Positions 34,734-49,700 of a stretch of DNA of 64,000 nucleotides are shown here, one piece after another. The stretch lies in contig OY747710.1 in assembly GCA_963556495.2 (NCBI GenBank), positions 62,001 through 126,000 of the forward strand, written 5' to 3'. The position numbers and the translations under genes are program-made. Each line of letters begins with the position of its first letter. The first letter of the stretch is position 1. Source of the DNA: Valencia hispanica. Taxonomy: Eukaryota; Chordata; Actinopteri; Cyprinodontiformes; Valenciidae. The notes below the pieces were generated by a model that searched no databases, was not told the origin of the DNA, and saw nothing but the letters and a program-made list of their open reading frames with translations.

Positions 34734-37700
34734 GTGAGTCCTACTTCTTGTTCTAACCACAGGTAACCTGAGCCACACCCAATCAGAGACTGGTCACATG
34801 ACATAAGCCACGCCCAATCAGAGACTGGTCACGTGACATAAGCCACGCCCACTCAGAGACTGGTCACGTGACATAAGCCACGCCCACTCAGAGACTGGTC
34901 ACGTGACATAAGCCACACCCACTCAGAGACTGGTCACGTGACATAAGCCACACCCACTCAGAGACTGGTCACGTGACATAAGCCACCCCCAATCAGAGAC
35001 TGGTCACATGAGATAAGCCACACCCACTCAGAGACTGGTCACGTGACATAAGCCACACCCACTCAGAGACTGGTCACGTGACATAAGCCACACCCACTCA
35101 GAGACTGGTCACGTGACATAAGCCACACCCACTCAGAGACTGGTCACGTGACATAAGCCACCCCCAATCAGAGACTGATCACATGACATAAGCCACACCC
35201 ACTCAGACTGGTCACGTGACATAAGCCACACCCACTCAGACTGGTCACGTGACATAAGCCACCCCCAATCAGAGACTGGTCACATGACATAAGCCACACC
35301 CACTTAGACTGGTCACGTGATATAAGCCACACCCACTCAGAGACTGGTCACGTGACATAGGCCACGCCCACTCAGAGACTCCTGGTTCAATTGTAGAACC
35401 TCCTGGTTCTGTTGTAGAACCTCCTGGTTCTGAGCGGACCAACATGCTGAGGTTGTAAAGATGGAATCCAGGTGGATCTGGAGCTGCTGGTGCTTCCTGA
35501 CGTTCCTGTTTCTTTAATCTAGTTTTTTGGGTTTAAGGTTCTGACCGTTTGGGTTTTTAGTTTCAGAATCTTCTTTATATTTATGGGTCCAGAATATGAG
35601 TCACAGGTCGGGTTATTGGTTCAGGTCCAGATCACAACCAGATGGAGGATCGGACCGGATCCGATCTGATCCGTCTGGTTGTCAGTGTTGTTGTAAATCT
35701 GACTTAATGTTCTCAGGTTCTGAACCAGGTGGGTCTGGGTCAGAACCACCTGACCCAGACCCACCTGGTCCAGAACCATCTATAATAAATATGTGGTTCT
35801 GGTCTCCTGGGAAACAAAGCTGAGTGTATTTTCCTTCATGCTGGCGTTCCGTGTCCTTAGAACCGGATCGGATCCAGGTCCAGTCTGAGGGAACTCCGAT
35901 CCTCCTGGGAATGAGTCGGGTCAAAGCTCAGAGCCGCTGAGACGGGTCAGAGTCTGAGCTGCTTATCAGAACTCAGATATACGGTGGGGTCAGAGGTCGC
36001 CACTGAGCTCAGCTTTTATGGTTCCACGGTTCCTGTTTCACATGCAGAACTTCATGATGTTTACATTCTGGAGCCCACAAATCAGAGACCTGCGGGCCAC
36101 CAGAACCCAACAGAACCATTAAACCAGAACCAAGACTGGTGCTGCTTTGTTCCACCTGGTTCTGTTCACATCCGATTATGGATCGGGTCACTGATCCGGT
36201 TTCCAGTGGTCTTCAGCTGTTGTCTGATTGGTCGGATCTTTATTTAGCCAACAGCCGCGGCGCCCTGCAGCAGAACCAGTTAGTTGGGAATATTTTGGCT
36301 ACAGACTCCATGATGATCCCAAACACAGGATCAGGGAAGAGCCTGCAGACATGGACAGGTCTCAGCCGGTTCTGGTCCAAAGGCACCGACTGCAGTACCT
36401 TAACAGGAGCCATAGGTGGCGCCGCTCTGATTGGGCAGCAGCGCTTCATCGCTGATCTCCAGAGCAGGAACCAGACGAGATGGTTCCAGAGATGGCCAGA
36501 ATGCTGAAGATATGGACCAGAACCAGAACCAGAGAGGCTCCTAGTGGCTTTATTGTGAAGGTTAACAGGAAGTTGTCTGGATTGACCTGGTGCATTGATG
36601 GGAAATAAAAGCTTGGATGTTCAGTAGGTAAGTGGGAGGAGCCAGCGACCGAGGCCCCTCCCACCAGCTCAGGTTTCTGTTGGTTTGACCTGAATCCATC
36701 ATCCTGGATGGATGGGTTAGAGCAGCAGAGTTCCTGAAAAGCCGATGGTTCAGGAGACCACATTTCCACAGTAAACTGATTTATTACCGTCATAAACCGT
36801 CATCACACCTGGGATCTGAGACGGATCCGGATCAGCCCGTCTCCCGGCCGGTTCTGGTCCGACTCTGCACCCTGTTGTCACATCCAACATTAGCTCCTGA
36901 TCCCTGCCTCAGCCCATCATCCTCCTCATTATCTTCATCCTGCAGCGAGAGGAAATGTGATCCGGATCGATGGCTCTGCAGCCAGACGGTCCGCTCTGAT
37001 CCGCTGAGGACGCAGAGGAAAACTCAGCATCAGGGAATCAGGCAGCTCCTCCGGAAACAACAAAACGGGAATAAAACGTCCAGCAGGAAGTCGGTTTGTT
37101 CCTGCGCCTGGGTCCCTGAGACGTTCCTCTGGAAACGTTCCTCTGGAAACGTTCCTCTGGAAACGTTCCTCTGCAGGGAATCAAGCAGAGCGTTCTCAAA
37201 GCTGGTCACCAAGCAGCGAGTCAGAACCAGAACAAATGTTATTCCAGTTTGGGTCCAACTGGGCCTTCATGAAAGGATCGGAGCGCTGAAACAAGGAAGG
37301 AGACGTTTCAGAACGTCTGACATGGATTACTGGTTAAATATGATGAGGAATAAATTCGTTTTTATTTCTGTAAAACAAAGAAGGAAAAATAAACCTGAAA
37401 TATTTTGTCAGCAGAATCCACAAAAGGTCCAACGGTTCCGACCCAAATATCTAAATATCATCCTGGATTATCAGAACAGGGAGTTTATCCCATAACCGAT
37501 CTCGAGACGATCTTTCTCTACACATCAGAGAGTCTGAGTCGCGACTCAATGAATTATTAATGAATAAATGTGGGGAGAAAATCATGAAATAAGTGTGGAA
37601 GGAAATGAATAAATGTGAAAATAAATGAAGGGGAAATAAATAAATAAATGTGGAAATAAATAAATAAATGTGAAAATAAATGAAGTAGAAATAAATAAAT

Positions 37701-40700
37701 AAATGTGGAAATAAATGAATAAATGTGAAAATAAATAATTAAATAAATTTAGAGGGAAATAAGTAAATGTGAAAATAAATAAAGGGAAAATAAAAAAATA
37801 AATGTGGAAATAAATAATTAAATGTGGAAATAAATAATTAAATCTGGAAATAAATAAATATATAAATAAATAAATGTGGACATAAATATATAAATGTGGA
37901 AATAAATAATTAAATAAATTTAAAAGGAAATAAGTAAATGCGAAAATAAATAAAGTGGAAATAAATAAATGTGGAAATAAATAAATAAATAAATGTGGAC
38001 ATAAATATATAAATAAATAAATGTGGACATAAATATATAAATGTGGAAATAAATAATAAAATGTTTTATTTATTCCCACATATATTTATTTTAAATTGTA
38101 TTTATCCATTTATTTCCGCATTTATTTATTTATATATTTATTTACATATGTATTTTCTATTTATTTATTTACAAATGTATTTATTTCTATATTTATTCAC
38201 AAGTGTTCTTCCAATTTAATTTATTTCCACATTTATGTAGTTATTTATTTACAAATGTATTACCTCCTTTATTTATTTCTTTGTCTGTTGTGGTAGGGAC
38301 AGTCCTCCATACAGGAGGAGCTAAGAGCAACAAGGAATAAGTTCTGCTCCTGAAAATCAGGAATCGTGCTCTGAAGTTGATGGCGTCAGTCACATGTTGT
38401 TAGGATGTGAGCAGATGGAGGATAAAAGTGAGTCAGAATAACTCCGGAGACATGGATGTTGTTCTCGGATGAGTCCGGATTGTTCAAATGGATCCTCTGA
38501 TGCTGCAAAGATCACCTGGAAAACATGGGGAAACTTTCAGAACCATTTTCTTTTCTTGCTGTAGTCTGCAATTAAATCATCTGTAGATCCGATCTTTTTA
38601 TTTAAAAACTGAATCTTTTTTCTGTCCTCGGAAATGTTTTTTATGGAATTCCATGTTTTCCATGAGATTCATCTGGAGGAACCTGGAATCTGGAGTGATA
38701 AATGGCCGCCAGCTTCCTCTATCTGTGCAGCAGCTTGAAACTTCTCATCTGGACATTTATTAACCGAGGTCAGCGACCCGCCGTTTCCACCGGCGCTCCG
38801 CTCCGATATCGGATCTGCAGGAATTTCCTGTTAAACACAGGCGAGCTAATTTTACCTCATTGCTCTGCTCCTTTCCCAAACATGACTGAACGGGACCAGG
38901 AATGCTCTCTGGTTCTCTTGGACCCGGTCCGGTAGGTTCTGACCCCCTTCAGAGCCTCGCACTGATTGGGTTCCCCTGCCAGTAACCATGGCAACCAGGT
39001 GATCAACCACTCAGTACCTGACTGGATCGCCTCCTGGCTGGACGAAGAGTCCTCCATGTTGTATCTGGGAAGCAGCGGAGTGGAGATGAAGGCTGACAGC
39101 TCGTTAACTCCGCCCTGCTAACGAGCTGTGGACCGGTCCGAACTGTGGTGGTTCTGATCCGGGAGCTACTGACGGGTTTCCTGTTTCTTTGGGAACGTTC
39201 TGGAGCAGGTCCGGTTCGGAAGAACTAAAGTTAGTCGGATCTCTAAGGCTATGCTTCCCTTCAAGCTACAGGAGGCCCGATCCAGAACTCGGAACCAGAA
39301 ATGGACCTTCATTCAGGTTGTCCCTGCGGTGACCCAGTTGTGTTCTGGTCGGAGACGGATCGCTGTTCTTCTCAGTCTTGGTTCTGATTGGTTCTGGTTT
39401 TAAATGAAGACTGTGGCCTCATGGACCAGAGATCATGTGACATGTGAGCGTGGAATAAAAAAAACGTCCTTCATGACGAATGTCCCTGATTGATGAAAGC
39501 GTGATGACGGCCATCATGGCGAACATGGAGGCGTGGCCTCCTGCGCCTGAAGCTCCTCCCCGAGGGAAGCAGGGTAAACAGGAACTCCGGTTTTTATGAC
39601 TTCATGTTAGAGACAGTTTCTGAACCTTTAAATCACACGAGTGAATCGACTCGTCTGTAAGACGTCTGTCTGCAGCCAGAACCGCCCTGAAGGTCCGACT
39701 GTCACCATGCTGGGGTTCTGTTTTATTATCACTGTGTATTTAGAATAATTATTTATTATTCGAGTCTCATCCTGCTGAGTGTTTTACGTTTCCTTCCTCT
39801 CTCTTTGTTTTCCTCCTGCCGCTCCATGCCGGCTCTCTTTCCCTCCTGCATCCGTTTGTCCTTGCTCATCTCCTCCCCAGTATTATTACGTTCTCTGATC
39901 TCCCCGATTCTCCGTGGATTCTCCATCCTTTCTTCTCGCCTAACCCTCGTGTTCCCCTTGTCTACTTCAAAATGGAACGGAGCCATTAGGCTAGTTTCCA
40001 TCAGTGGTTCCATGCAGGATGATGGAACATTAAAGAGGTTAAATAGATTCAACAATAAACGGACAGAAACACCCAGAAGTGTGTGAGAAAGTGAGCTGAT
40101 CCTGAATGAGGCAAAAGTATTAGGGGCCGAGGATCCGTCTCTGAGGAACACCAACTGTCACTCGGACCGGTTCTGTCAGAGAGTTTTTAGTTTAAGCTTC
40201 ATAAAAATTACACAGACGACGAATCCAGCGGGTTTAGAGAACCTGGTCCGGTCCGGTTAAGTTCTGTCCTCTCAGCTCCAGGATCAGCATGAAGGGAAGT
40301 CCAGTCCATTCATGCTTCCAAGCAGCAGTGCGGTCCGGTTCAGTCCGGTCCTGGTTCTGTGTTCTGGTGCTGTAATCGGATCCGATCAGGCCGGTATGAC
40401 AAAGGTGATCAATCCCAGCAGAACCAGAGAGTCCGAATGGAGCAGAGTGGAATAACCTAGCATCTTTGTGAACTTTGTTATCAGAACCGGGCCTGATGAC
40501 CCACTGCTGGGGGTTCTGGTATATTCTAAATCGAATCCAAAAGACACACCTTCAGGCCTGAGTTTGTCATCCATGAACACGGTTCTGGTTCTGGATGTTG
40601 GGACCCAACAAGGTGCTGACGGGCTCACGGGACAGAACCCCTGGCTGGTTCTGGTTCTGTGTTCAGGAACCTTCTGGGCCGCAGAGGAAACGGGCCTGAG

Positions 40701-43700
40701 AACGTTCCGGTTCCTGTATCATGAATGAATCGGGCCGAGGTTCCGGTGGCGGGATGTTGGGTCCCGTTCCCGGATCCGTCCTCCGTTCTGAGGTCACTCC
40801 CTCGTTGTCGTGGCGGCAGAGCTGCAGCCGATCATCCAGAACAATTGTTCCTCTGAGTCTTTTCTCCGGGCCCGGTTCTTTCCCGTCCATCTGGCCCAGG
40901 TTAAAGATTAATCTGCTGGAAACCATTTCTGAAGGAGGAAGATGACGTCGATGCATCTCTGCTATCGGGAAACAGATTATTTTCCAAAGCTGCACATCAT
41001 CAATGATTTACCTCTGGCCACAAACTGGATCTGGGGTTCTGAAAGCTGCTGTTTACCTTTACTGGAGGTCCGAATCAGATCTAGTTCCATCGGAGGTTCC
41101 CAGTTCCAAGTTTCCACTTCAGAGTTCCCCGTTTACAGTTCGCTGCTTAGAGTTCCTCATTCAGAGTTCCTAGTTCTCAGTTCTGTAGAGAAGTAGTGAA
41201 TCTGAAAGGCGGTCTGGTCTGTTTTTTTGTCCTGAACCCATCGGATCAGTGCTGACGGCTGACCCGACCCGGGTCGAACCTTATCCTTCCTTCGGTTTAA
41301 AGCCGACCCGGATCTTTGGGTCAATCAGCCACATCTGAACAGAAATCCAGCCGTTTGCTTTTTAACGGATTAGAACCGATGTTCGGTCTCACCACAGGGG
41401 GGCAGTGTGAGCAGATGGTGGACATCAAAAAGGAAAATCCAGAGACGGTTTCCTTCTTGTGACTCGGACCCGACCAGAACAAGCTCACGGATCATCAATG
41501 AATATTTTCACAAAATTGTCAGAACCATTTTTTCCATGTTGGTAACCATGGCAACCCATCGAGCCGTCTCCCGTCCCTCTGCAGCTTCAGTCACTGATGG
41601 GAAATCTGTAACCCGCTCCTCCATCAGAACCTGAAGATGTTCCAGATCCGAGTTCTGGTCCGGCTTCCGGTTTTCTCTTCCAATCAGAACCGGCTAAATT
41701 GGGCTCATTGAAAGACGTGGCAGGAAGTTTGCAATAAAGAATCCTTCAAAGTAAAGCAAAAAGTGGAGCAGGAACATGGGAGGCGGTTCTGGAGGCGGTT
41801 CTGGAGGTGGTTCTGGAGCTGGGAAGCTAATCAGAGCACAGCTGGAAGCCCCCCAGCAGGAATCTGTCCTGATTGTCTGAAGATGTTTGATTACCTCGTT
41901 TAAATTCAGCTCAGAACCTCAGATTCCCTTAAAGCGGAGAAGAACCGGAGCTTCATCATTTTAATGTCTGGTTCTGCCTGATCCCGGGTCGGCCCATATT
42001 TATTCATATCCATGTTTAGACCAAACTGCTTCCTGAAAGAGCAGAACTTCATGCTTAGGTTCAGGATCTCTGGTCCACAGCTGATATGTTATCAGAACCG
42101 CTGGTCAGGGTCCAGATGAAAAAACACCGACCCGGTTCCGTCCTTTAGTCCATTCTGTGATGTCAGGCTAAGCTGAGCGCGATTTGATCCGATTTAATCA
42201 ATATAAATATATGAAATCTGATCCAGAACTGATCAGAACATCCCGGATCAGATGGGTCCGATCTGCAGATGTGACTTCATCAAATCATCATCGCTCCTTC
42301 ATCCCATCAGAGGTGATGAAGAATCGGGTCGGGTCAGAACCATTGTGCAGAGGAGGTCCGAGTTCTGCAGCTGGGCCTGGTTCTGTATGGTTCTGAACAG
42401 AGGGAGGAGTGGGAGAATGTAATGGGATCATGATCCGGAACATTAGGCTGTAATAAAGCTGGACAAACACAGCATCATCACCGAGTTAATGTTCCTCCAA
42501 CCACATTCCCTGGTTGACCTGCTGGAACCAGAACCGGAGCTGGACAGGTCCAGATGAGCCGGGTCAGAGTGAGCTGGTCATGTTAGGGGGAGGTTGGATC
42601 CCAGTTTACCCACTCCAGGTTAAACCAACAGAACCTGCTGACATTTAGCTGAGCAGCTTTAATGGTTCTGAAATGTAAATAAATGGGTCCATCCAGCAAC
42701 AAGAGGTCCAAAGGTTCTGGACTGTTACCATCTCACTGGGTTCTAGTTATAGAAGGTTCTGATAATCAGACCCGGCGCCAGGGCAGTTTAGCTGGGGGGG
42801 CTTATTTTGTGGGCCCAGTTTTAATTTAACCCCTTGACGTTTTTACCACCTGTTGGCAGTGTGGTAAATATATCCAGGTCAAAATGGCCCTTTTTGACAC
42901 TCTATGTAAATATTCATACTATATATAATTTATAAAGGGAATGGCTGAGGAAGGTTCATGAGTTGTTCTGAACGATCACTCTGTTCTAGATCGGTGGTCA
43001 GGACGTTTGTTTTTGTTCTTCAAGAGGAAGCGCGGTTGATTCACTGTCACGATCATAAAGTGTATGTGAGTGACGCATCTTCCTTTATAGAAGATCATAC
43101 AAGATCAAATCTACTTAGTGCTCGTTAAGAATCTACTCAGTTCTCCTTAGGGATCTACTCGGTCTTTGTTAAGAATCTACTATGTCCTTGGTAGGAATCT
43201 ACTTGGTCCTCTTTAGAGATCTACTAAGTCCTCGTTAAGAATCTACTTAGTCCTCATTAAGGATCTACTAAGTCCTCGTTAAGAATCTACTAAGTCCTCG
43301 TTAAGAATCTACTAAGTCCTCGTTAAGAATCTACTAAGTCCTCGTTAAGGATCTACTTAGTCCTCGTTAAGGATCTACTAAGCCCTCGTTAAGGATCTAC
43401 TAAGCCCTCGTTAAGAATCTACTTAGTCCTCGTTAAGGATCTACTCAGTCTTCGTTAAGGATCTACTCAGTCCTCTATAGGGATCTACTCAGTCCTCGTT
43501 AAGGATCTACTTAGTCCTCGTTAAAAATCTACTCAGTCTTCGTTAAGGATCTACTCAGTCTTCGTTAAGGATCTACTCAGTCCTCGTTAAGGATCTACTA
43601 AGTCCTCGTTAAGAATCTACTAAGTCCTCGTTAAGAATCTACTAAGTCCTCGTTAAGAATCTACTAAGTCCTCGTTAAGAATCTACTCAGTCCTCGTTAA

Positions 43701-46700
43701 GGATCTACTAAGTCCTCGTTAAGGATCTACTTAGTCCTCGTTAAGAATCTACTCAGTTCTCCTTAGGGATCTACTCGGTCTTTGTTAAGAATCTACTATG
43801 TCCTTGGTAGGAATCTACTTGGTCCTCTTTAGAGATCTACTAAGTCCTCGTTAAGAATCTACTTAGTCCTCATTAAGAATCTACTAAGTCCTCGTTAAGA
43901 ATCTACTTAGTCCTCATTAAGGATCTACTAAGTCCTCGTTAAGAATCTACTAAGTCCTCGTTAAGAATCTACTAAGTCCTCGTTAAGAATCTACTAAGTC
44001 CTCGTTAAGGATCTACTTAGTCCTCGTTAAGGATCTACTAAGCCCTCGTTAAGGATCTACTAAGCCCTCGTTAAGAATCTACTTAGTCCTCGTTAAGGAT
44101 CTACTCAGTCTTCGTTAAGGATCTACTCAGTCCTCTATAGGGATCTACTCAGTCCTCGTTAAGGATCTACTTAGTCCTCGTTAAAAATCTACTCAGTCTT
44201 CGTTAAGGATCTACTCAGTCTTCGTTAAGGATCTACTCAGTCCTCGTTAAGGATCTACTAAGTCCTCGTTAAGAATCTACTAAGTCCTCGTTAAGAATCT
44301 ACTAAGTCCTCGTTAAGAATCTACTCAGTCCTCGTTAAGGATCTACTAAGTCCTCGTTAAGGATCTACTTAGTCCTCGTTAAGAATCTACTAAGTCCTCG
44401 TTAAGAATCTACTAAGTCCTCGTTAAGAATCTACTAAGTCCTCGTTAAGAATCTACTAAGTCCTCGTTAAGAATCTACTCAGTCCTCGTTAAGGATCTAC
44501 TAAGTCCTCGTTAAGGATCTACTTAGTCCTCGTTAAGAATCTACTAAGTCCTCGTTAAGAATCTACTCAGTCCTCGTTAAGAATCTACTCAGTCCTCGTT
44601 AAGGATCTACTCAGTCCTCGTTAAGGATCTACTTAGTCCTCGTTAAGGATCTACTTAGTCCTCGTTAAAAATCTACTCAGTCCTCGTTAAAAATCTACTT
44701 AGTCTTCGTTAAGGATCTACTCAGTCCTCGTTAAGGATCTACTCGGTCCTCGTTAGGGATTTACTCAGTCCTCGTTAGGGTTCTGAGTCAGACTGGTGTC
44801 AGGAACATCAGCAGGTTGTTCTGATCCTGTTATTGGAGAACTGATCTGGGAGCAACTCATCTGTGTTTAGAAAGCACACATCTTGTTTCCAGGTGAGGAG
44901 GCCTGGTTCTGATCCAGAGCGGTGAAGGATTTAGGGTTTAGAAAGTTTCAGAGACCATATTCTGATGTTCTGAAGGGTCGGCCCAGATGATTATATGATC
45001 CAGGAGCTTCTGGAATCCCTCTGGATGAAAATGGACCTCTCTGCTTGCAGAACCGGTTGGTTTCCTACATCAGACCTTGGTTTTAATCACAATCCATAGA
45101 TTTCCAGCAGGTCAAAGGTCAGAGCTTTGGGATGGCCGGTCCAATTTTGTCCAGAACCAGATTGTCCACTTGTTTCTGTTCTGTTCAGATGCATTCTGAC
45201 TCAAAACTCTCCTCCTCCTCCAGTGATGTTCGTCTGCTGCTCTCCGGATGTCTTCAGGAAGCTTCTTGTTCAGTTCTGGCGGGCCGACCTAATTCACTCA
45301 GAATACGTGTTCTTCTTCATCGACCTGTTCGCCAGCAGCCTGAACGCCAGAAGCCGGCAGCCGTGGGAACGAGGCGACGAAGACGACGCCGTTGCCAAGG
45401 CGGCCTTCCAGGTAACAGCTGCTTTCCACCAATCAGTAGGGAGACCTGCACCACCTGATGCAGTGGGAGGAGCTTCAGAGGAGGTTCCTCCTGCTGCAGG
45501 AGCACAGAGGTAGACAGGTGCTGAATGTGCAGAAATCCATCCATCCATCATCCATCCATCCATTCATTCATTCATCATCCATCCATCCATCCATCATCCA
45601 TCCATCCATCCATCCATTCATCATCCATCCATCCATCATCCATCATCCAGCCATCCATCCATCCTTTTATCCATCCATCCATCACCCATCCATCCATTCA
45701 TTCATCATCCATCCATCCATCCATCCATCATCCATCATCCAGCCATCCATCCATCCTTTTATCCATCCATCCATCACCCATCCATCCATTCATTCATCAA
45801 CCATCCATCCATCATCCATCCATTCATTCATCATCCATCCATCCATCCATCCATCCATCCATCATCCATTCATTCATCATCCATCCATCCATCATCCATC
45901 CATCCATCCATTCATCATCCATCCATCCATCCATCCATCCATCATTCATCATCCATCCATCCATCCATCATCCATCCATCCATCCATCCATCCATTCATC
46001 ATCCATCCATCCATCATCCAGCCATCCATCCATCCTTTTATCCATCCATCCATCACCCATCCATCCATTCATTCATCATCCATCCATCCATCCATCCATC
46101 CATTCATTCATCCATCCATCCATTCATCATCCATCCATCCATCATCCATCATCCAGCCATCCATCCATCCTTTTATCCATCCATCCATCACCCATCCATC
46201 CATTCATTCATCATCCATCCATCCATCCATCATCCATCCATCCATCATCCATCATCCAGCCATCCATCCATCCTTTTATCCATCCATCCATCACCCATCC
46301 ATCCATTCATTCATCAACCATCCATCCATCATCCATCCATTCATTCATCATCCATCCATCCATCCATCCATCCATCATCCATTCATTCATCATCCATCCA
46401 TCCATCATCCATCCATCCATCCATTCATCATCCATCCATCCATCCATCCATCCATCATTCATCATCCATCCATCCATCCATCATCCATCCATCCATCCAT
46501 CCATCCATTCATCATCCATCCATCCATCATCCAGCCATCCATCCATCCTTTTATCCATCCATCCATCACCCATCCATCCATTCATTCATCATCCATCCAT
46601 CCATCCATCCATCCATTCATTCATCATCCATCCATCCATCCATCCATCCATTCATTCATCATCCATCCATCCATCATCCAGCCATCCATACTCCATCCAT

Positions 46701-49700
46701 CCTTTTATCCATCCATCCATCATCCAGCCATCCATCCATCCTTTTATCCATCCATCCATCATCCAGCCATCCATCCATCCTTTTATCCATCCATCCATCA
46801 TCCATCCATCCATCCATCCTTTTATCCATCCATCCATCATCCATCCATCATCCATCCATTCATTCATCATCCATCCATCCATCATCCATCCATCATCCAT
46901 CCATTCATTCATCATCCATCCATCCATCATCCATCCATCCATTCATTCATTCATCATCCATCCATCCATCCATCATCCATCCATCATCCATCCATTCATT
47001 CATCATCCATCCATCCATCATCCATCCATCATCCATCCATTCATTCATCATCCATCCATCCATCATCCATCCATCCATTCATTCATTCATCATCCATCCA
47101 TCCATCATCCAGCCATCCATACTCCATCCATCCTTTTATCCATCCATCCATCATCCAGCCATCCATCCATCCTTTTATCCATCCATCCATCATCCAGCCA
47201 TCCATCCATCCTTTTATCCATCCATCCATCATCCATCCATCCATCCATCCTTTTATCCATCCATCCATCATCCATCCATCCATCCATCCTTTTATCCATC
47301 CATCCATCCATCCATCATCCAGCCATCCATACTCCATCCATCCTTTTATCCATCCATCCATCCATCCATCATCCAGCCATCCATACTCCATCCATCCTTT
47401 TATCCATCCATCCATCATCCAGCCATCCATCCATCCTTTTATCCATCCATCCATCATCCATCCATCCATCCATCCTTTTATCCATCCATCCATCATCCAG
47501 CCATCCATCCATCCTTTTATCCATCCATCCATCATCCATCCATCATCCAGCCATCCATCCATCCTTTTATCCATCCATCCATCATCCATCCATCATCCAG
47601 CCATCCATCCATCATCCATCCATCCATCCATTCATTCATCATCCATCCATCCATACTCCATCCATCCTTTTATCCATCCATCATCCATCCATCCATTCAT
47701 TCATCATCCATCCATCCATCATCCATCCATCCATTCATTCATCATCCATCCATCCATTCATTCATCATCCATCATCCAGCCATCCATACTCCATCCATCC
47801 TTTTATCCATCCATCCATCATCCATTCATCATCCATCCATCCATCATCCAGCCATCCTTTTATCCATCCATCCATCATCCATCCATCATCCATCCATCCA
47901 TCCTTTTATCCATCCATCCATCCATCATCCAGCCATCCATCCTTTTATCCATCCATCCATCCATCATCCATCCTTTTATCCATCCATCCATCCATCATCC
48001 ATCCAGTCATTCATTCATCCATCCACTCATTCATTCATTCATTAATTTATTTATCCTTTTATCCATCATCCATCCATCATCCATCCATCCATCCATCATC
48101 CATCAATCCATCATCCATTTATTCATCCATCCATCCATGCAGCCATCATCCATCCATCATCCATTTATTCATCCATCCATCCATCATCCATCCATCCTTT
48201 TATCCATCATTCATTCATCCATCCATCATCCATCCATCCATCCTTCCTTTTATCCATCCATCCATCCTTTTATCCATCATCCATCATCCATCCATCCATT
48301 CATTCATTCATCCATCCATCCTTTCACCCGTCCGTCCGTCCATCCATCAATCCATTCATTCATCAATCCATTCATCCATCCATCCATTCATTCATTCATT
48401 CATCCATTCATCTATCCATCATCCATCCGTTTATCCATCAACCATCCATCTATCCATTCATTTATCCATCCGTTCATCCATCCATCCATCCATCATCCAT
48501 CCATCTATCCTTTTATTCATCCATCCATCCATTATCCATCCTTTTATCCATCCATCCTTTTATCCATCATCCATCCATCCATCATCCATCCTTTTATCCA
48601 TCCATCCATCCATCCATCCATCATCCATCCATCCTTTTATCCATCCATCCATCCTTCCTTTTATCCATCCATCCATCCTTTTATCCATCATCCATCCTTT
48701 TATCCATCCATCCATCCATCATCCATCCTTTTATCCATCCATCCTTTTATCCATCATCCATCCATCCATCATCCATCCATCCATCATCCATCCATTCATC
48801 CATTCATTCATCATCCATTCATCCATCCATCCATCATCCATCCATCCATCCATCCATTCATTCATCATCCATCCATCCATCATCCAGCCATCCATACTCC
48901 ATCCATCCTTTTATCCATCCATCCATCATCCATCCATCCATCCTTTTATCCATCCATCCATCATCCATCCATCCATCCATTCATCATCCATCCATCCATC
49001 ATCCATCCATCCATCCTTTTATCCATCCATCATCCATCTATCCATCCATCATCCATCCATCCTTTTATCCATCCATCCATCATCCATCCATCATCCATCC
49101 ATCCATCATCCATCCATCCATCATCCATCCATTCATCCATTCATTCATCATCCATTCATCCATCCATCCATCATCCATCCATCCATCCATCCATCCATTC
49201 ATTCATCATCCATCCATCCATCATCCAGCCATCCATACTCCATCCATCCTTTTATCCATCCATCCATCATCCATCCATCCATCCTTTTATCCATCCATCC
49301 ATCATCCATCCATCCATCCATCCATCATCATCCATCCATCCATCATCCATCCATCATCCATCCATCATCATCCATCCATCCATCATCCATCATCCATCCA
49401 TCATCCATCCATCCTTTTATCCATCCATCCATCATCCATCCATCATCCAGCCATCCATCCATCATCCATCCATCCTTTTATCCATCCATCCATCCATCCA
49501 TCCATCATCCATCCTTTTATCCATCCATCCATCATCCATTCATTAATTCATCCATCCACTCATTCATTCATTCATTCATTTATTTATCCTTTTATCCATC
49601 ATCCATCCATCATCCATCCATCCATCCATCATCCATTTATTCATCCATCCATCCATCATCCATCCATCCTTTTATCCATCATTCATTCATCCATCCATCC

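Noticed and set aside
34734..34756. Reading npr1 exon 1 through its donor to the TAA at 34,754 as the natural end
   Set aside because: The sequence after GCGCG is a perfect GTGAGT donor and the protein continues in exon 2 with VMFVCCSPD, as in NPR1.
39756..40154. 132-codon minus-strand frame with a charged Arg/Glu-rich C-terminus, considered as a gene
   Set aside because: No homology recognised, no splice context, and the upstream part resembles a decayed LINE motif; insufficient for a call.
20994..44785. Regular repeats considered as a CRISPR array
   Set aside because: Units are contiguous with no unique spacers, the host is a vertebrate, and no cas genes exist.
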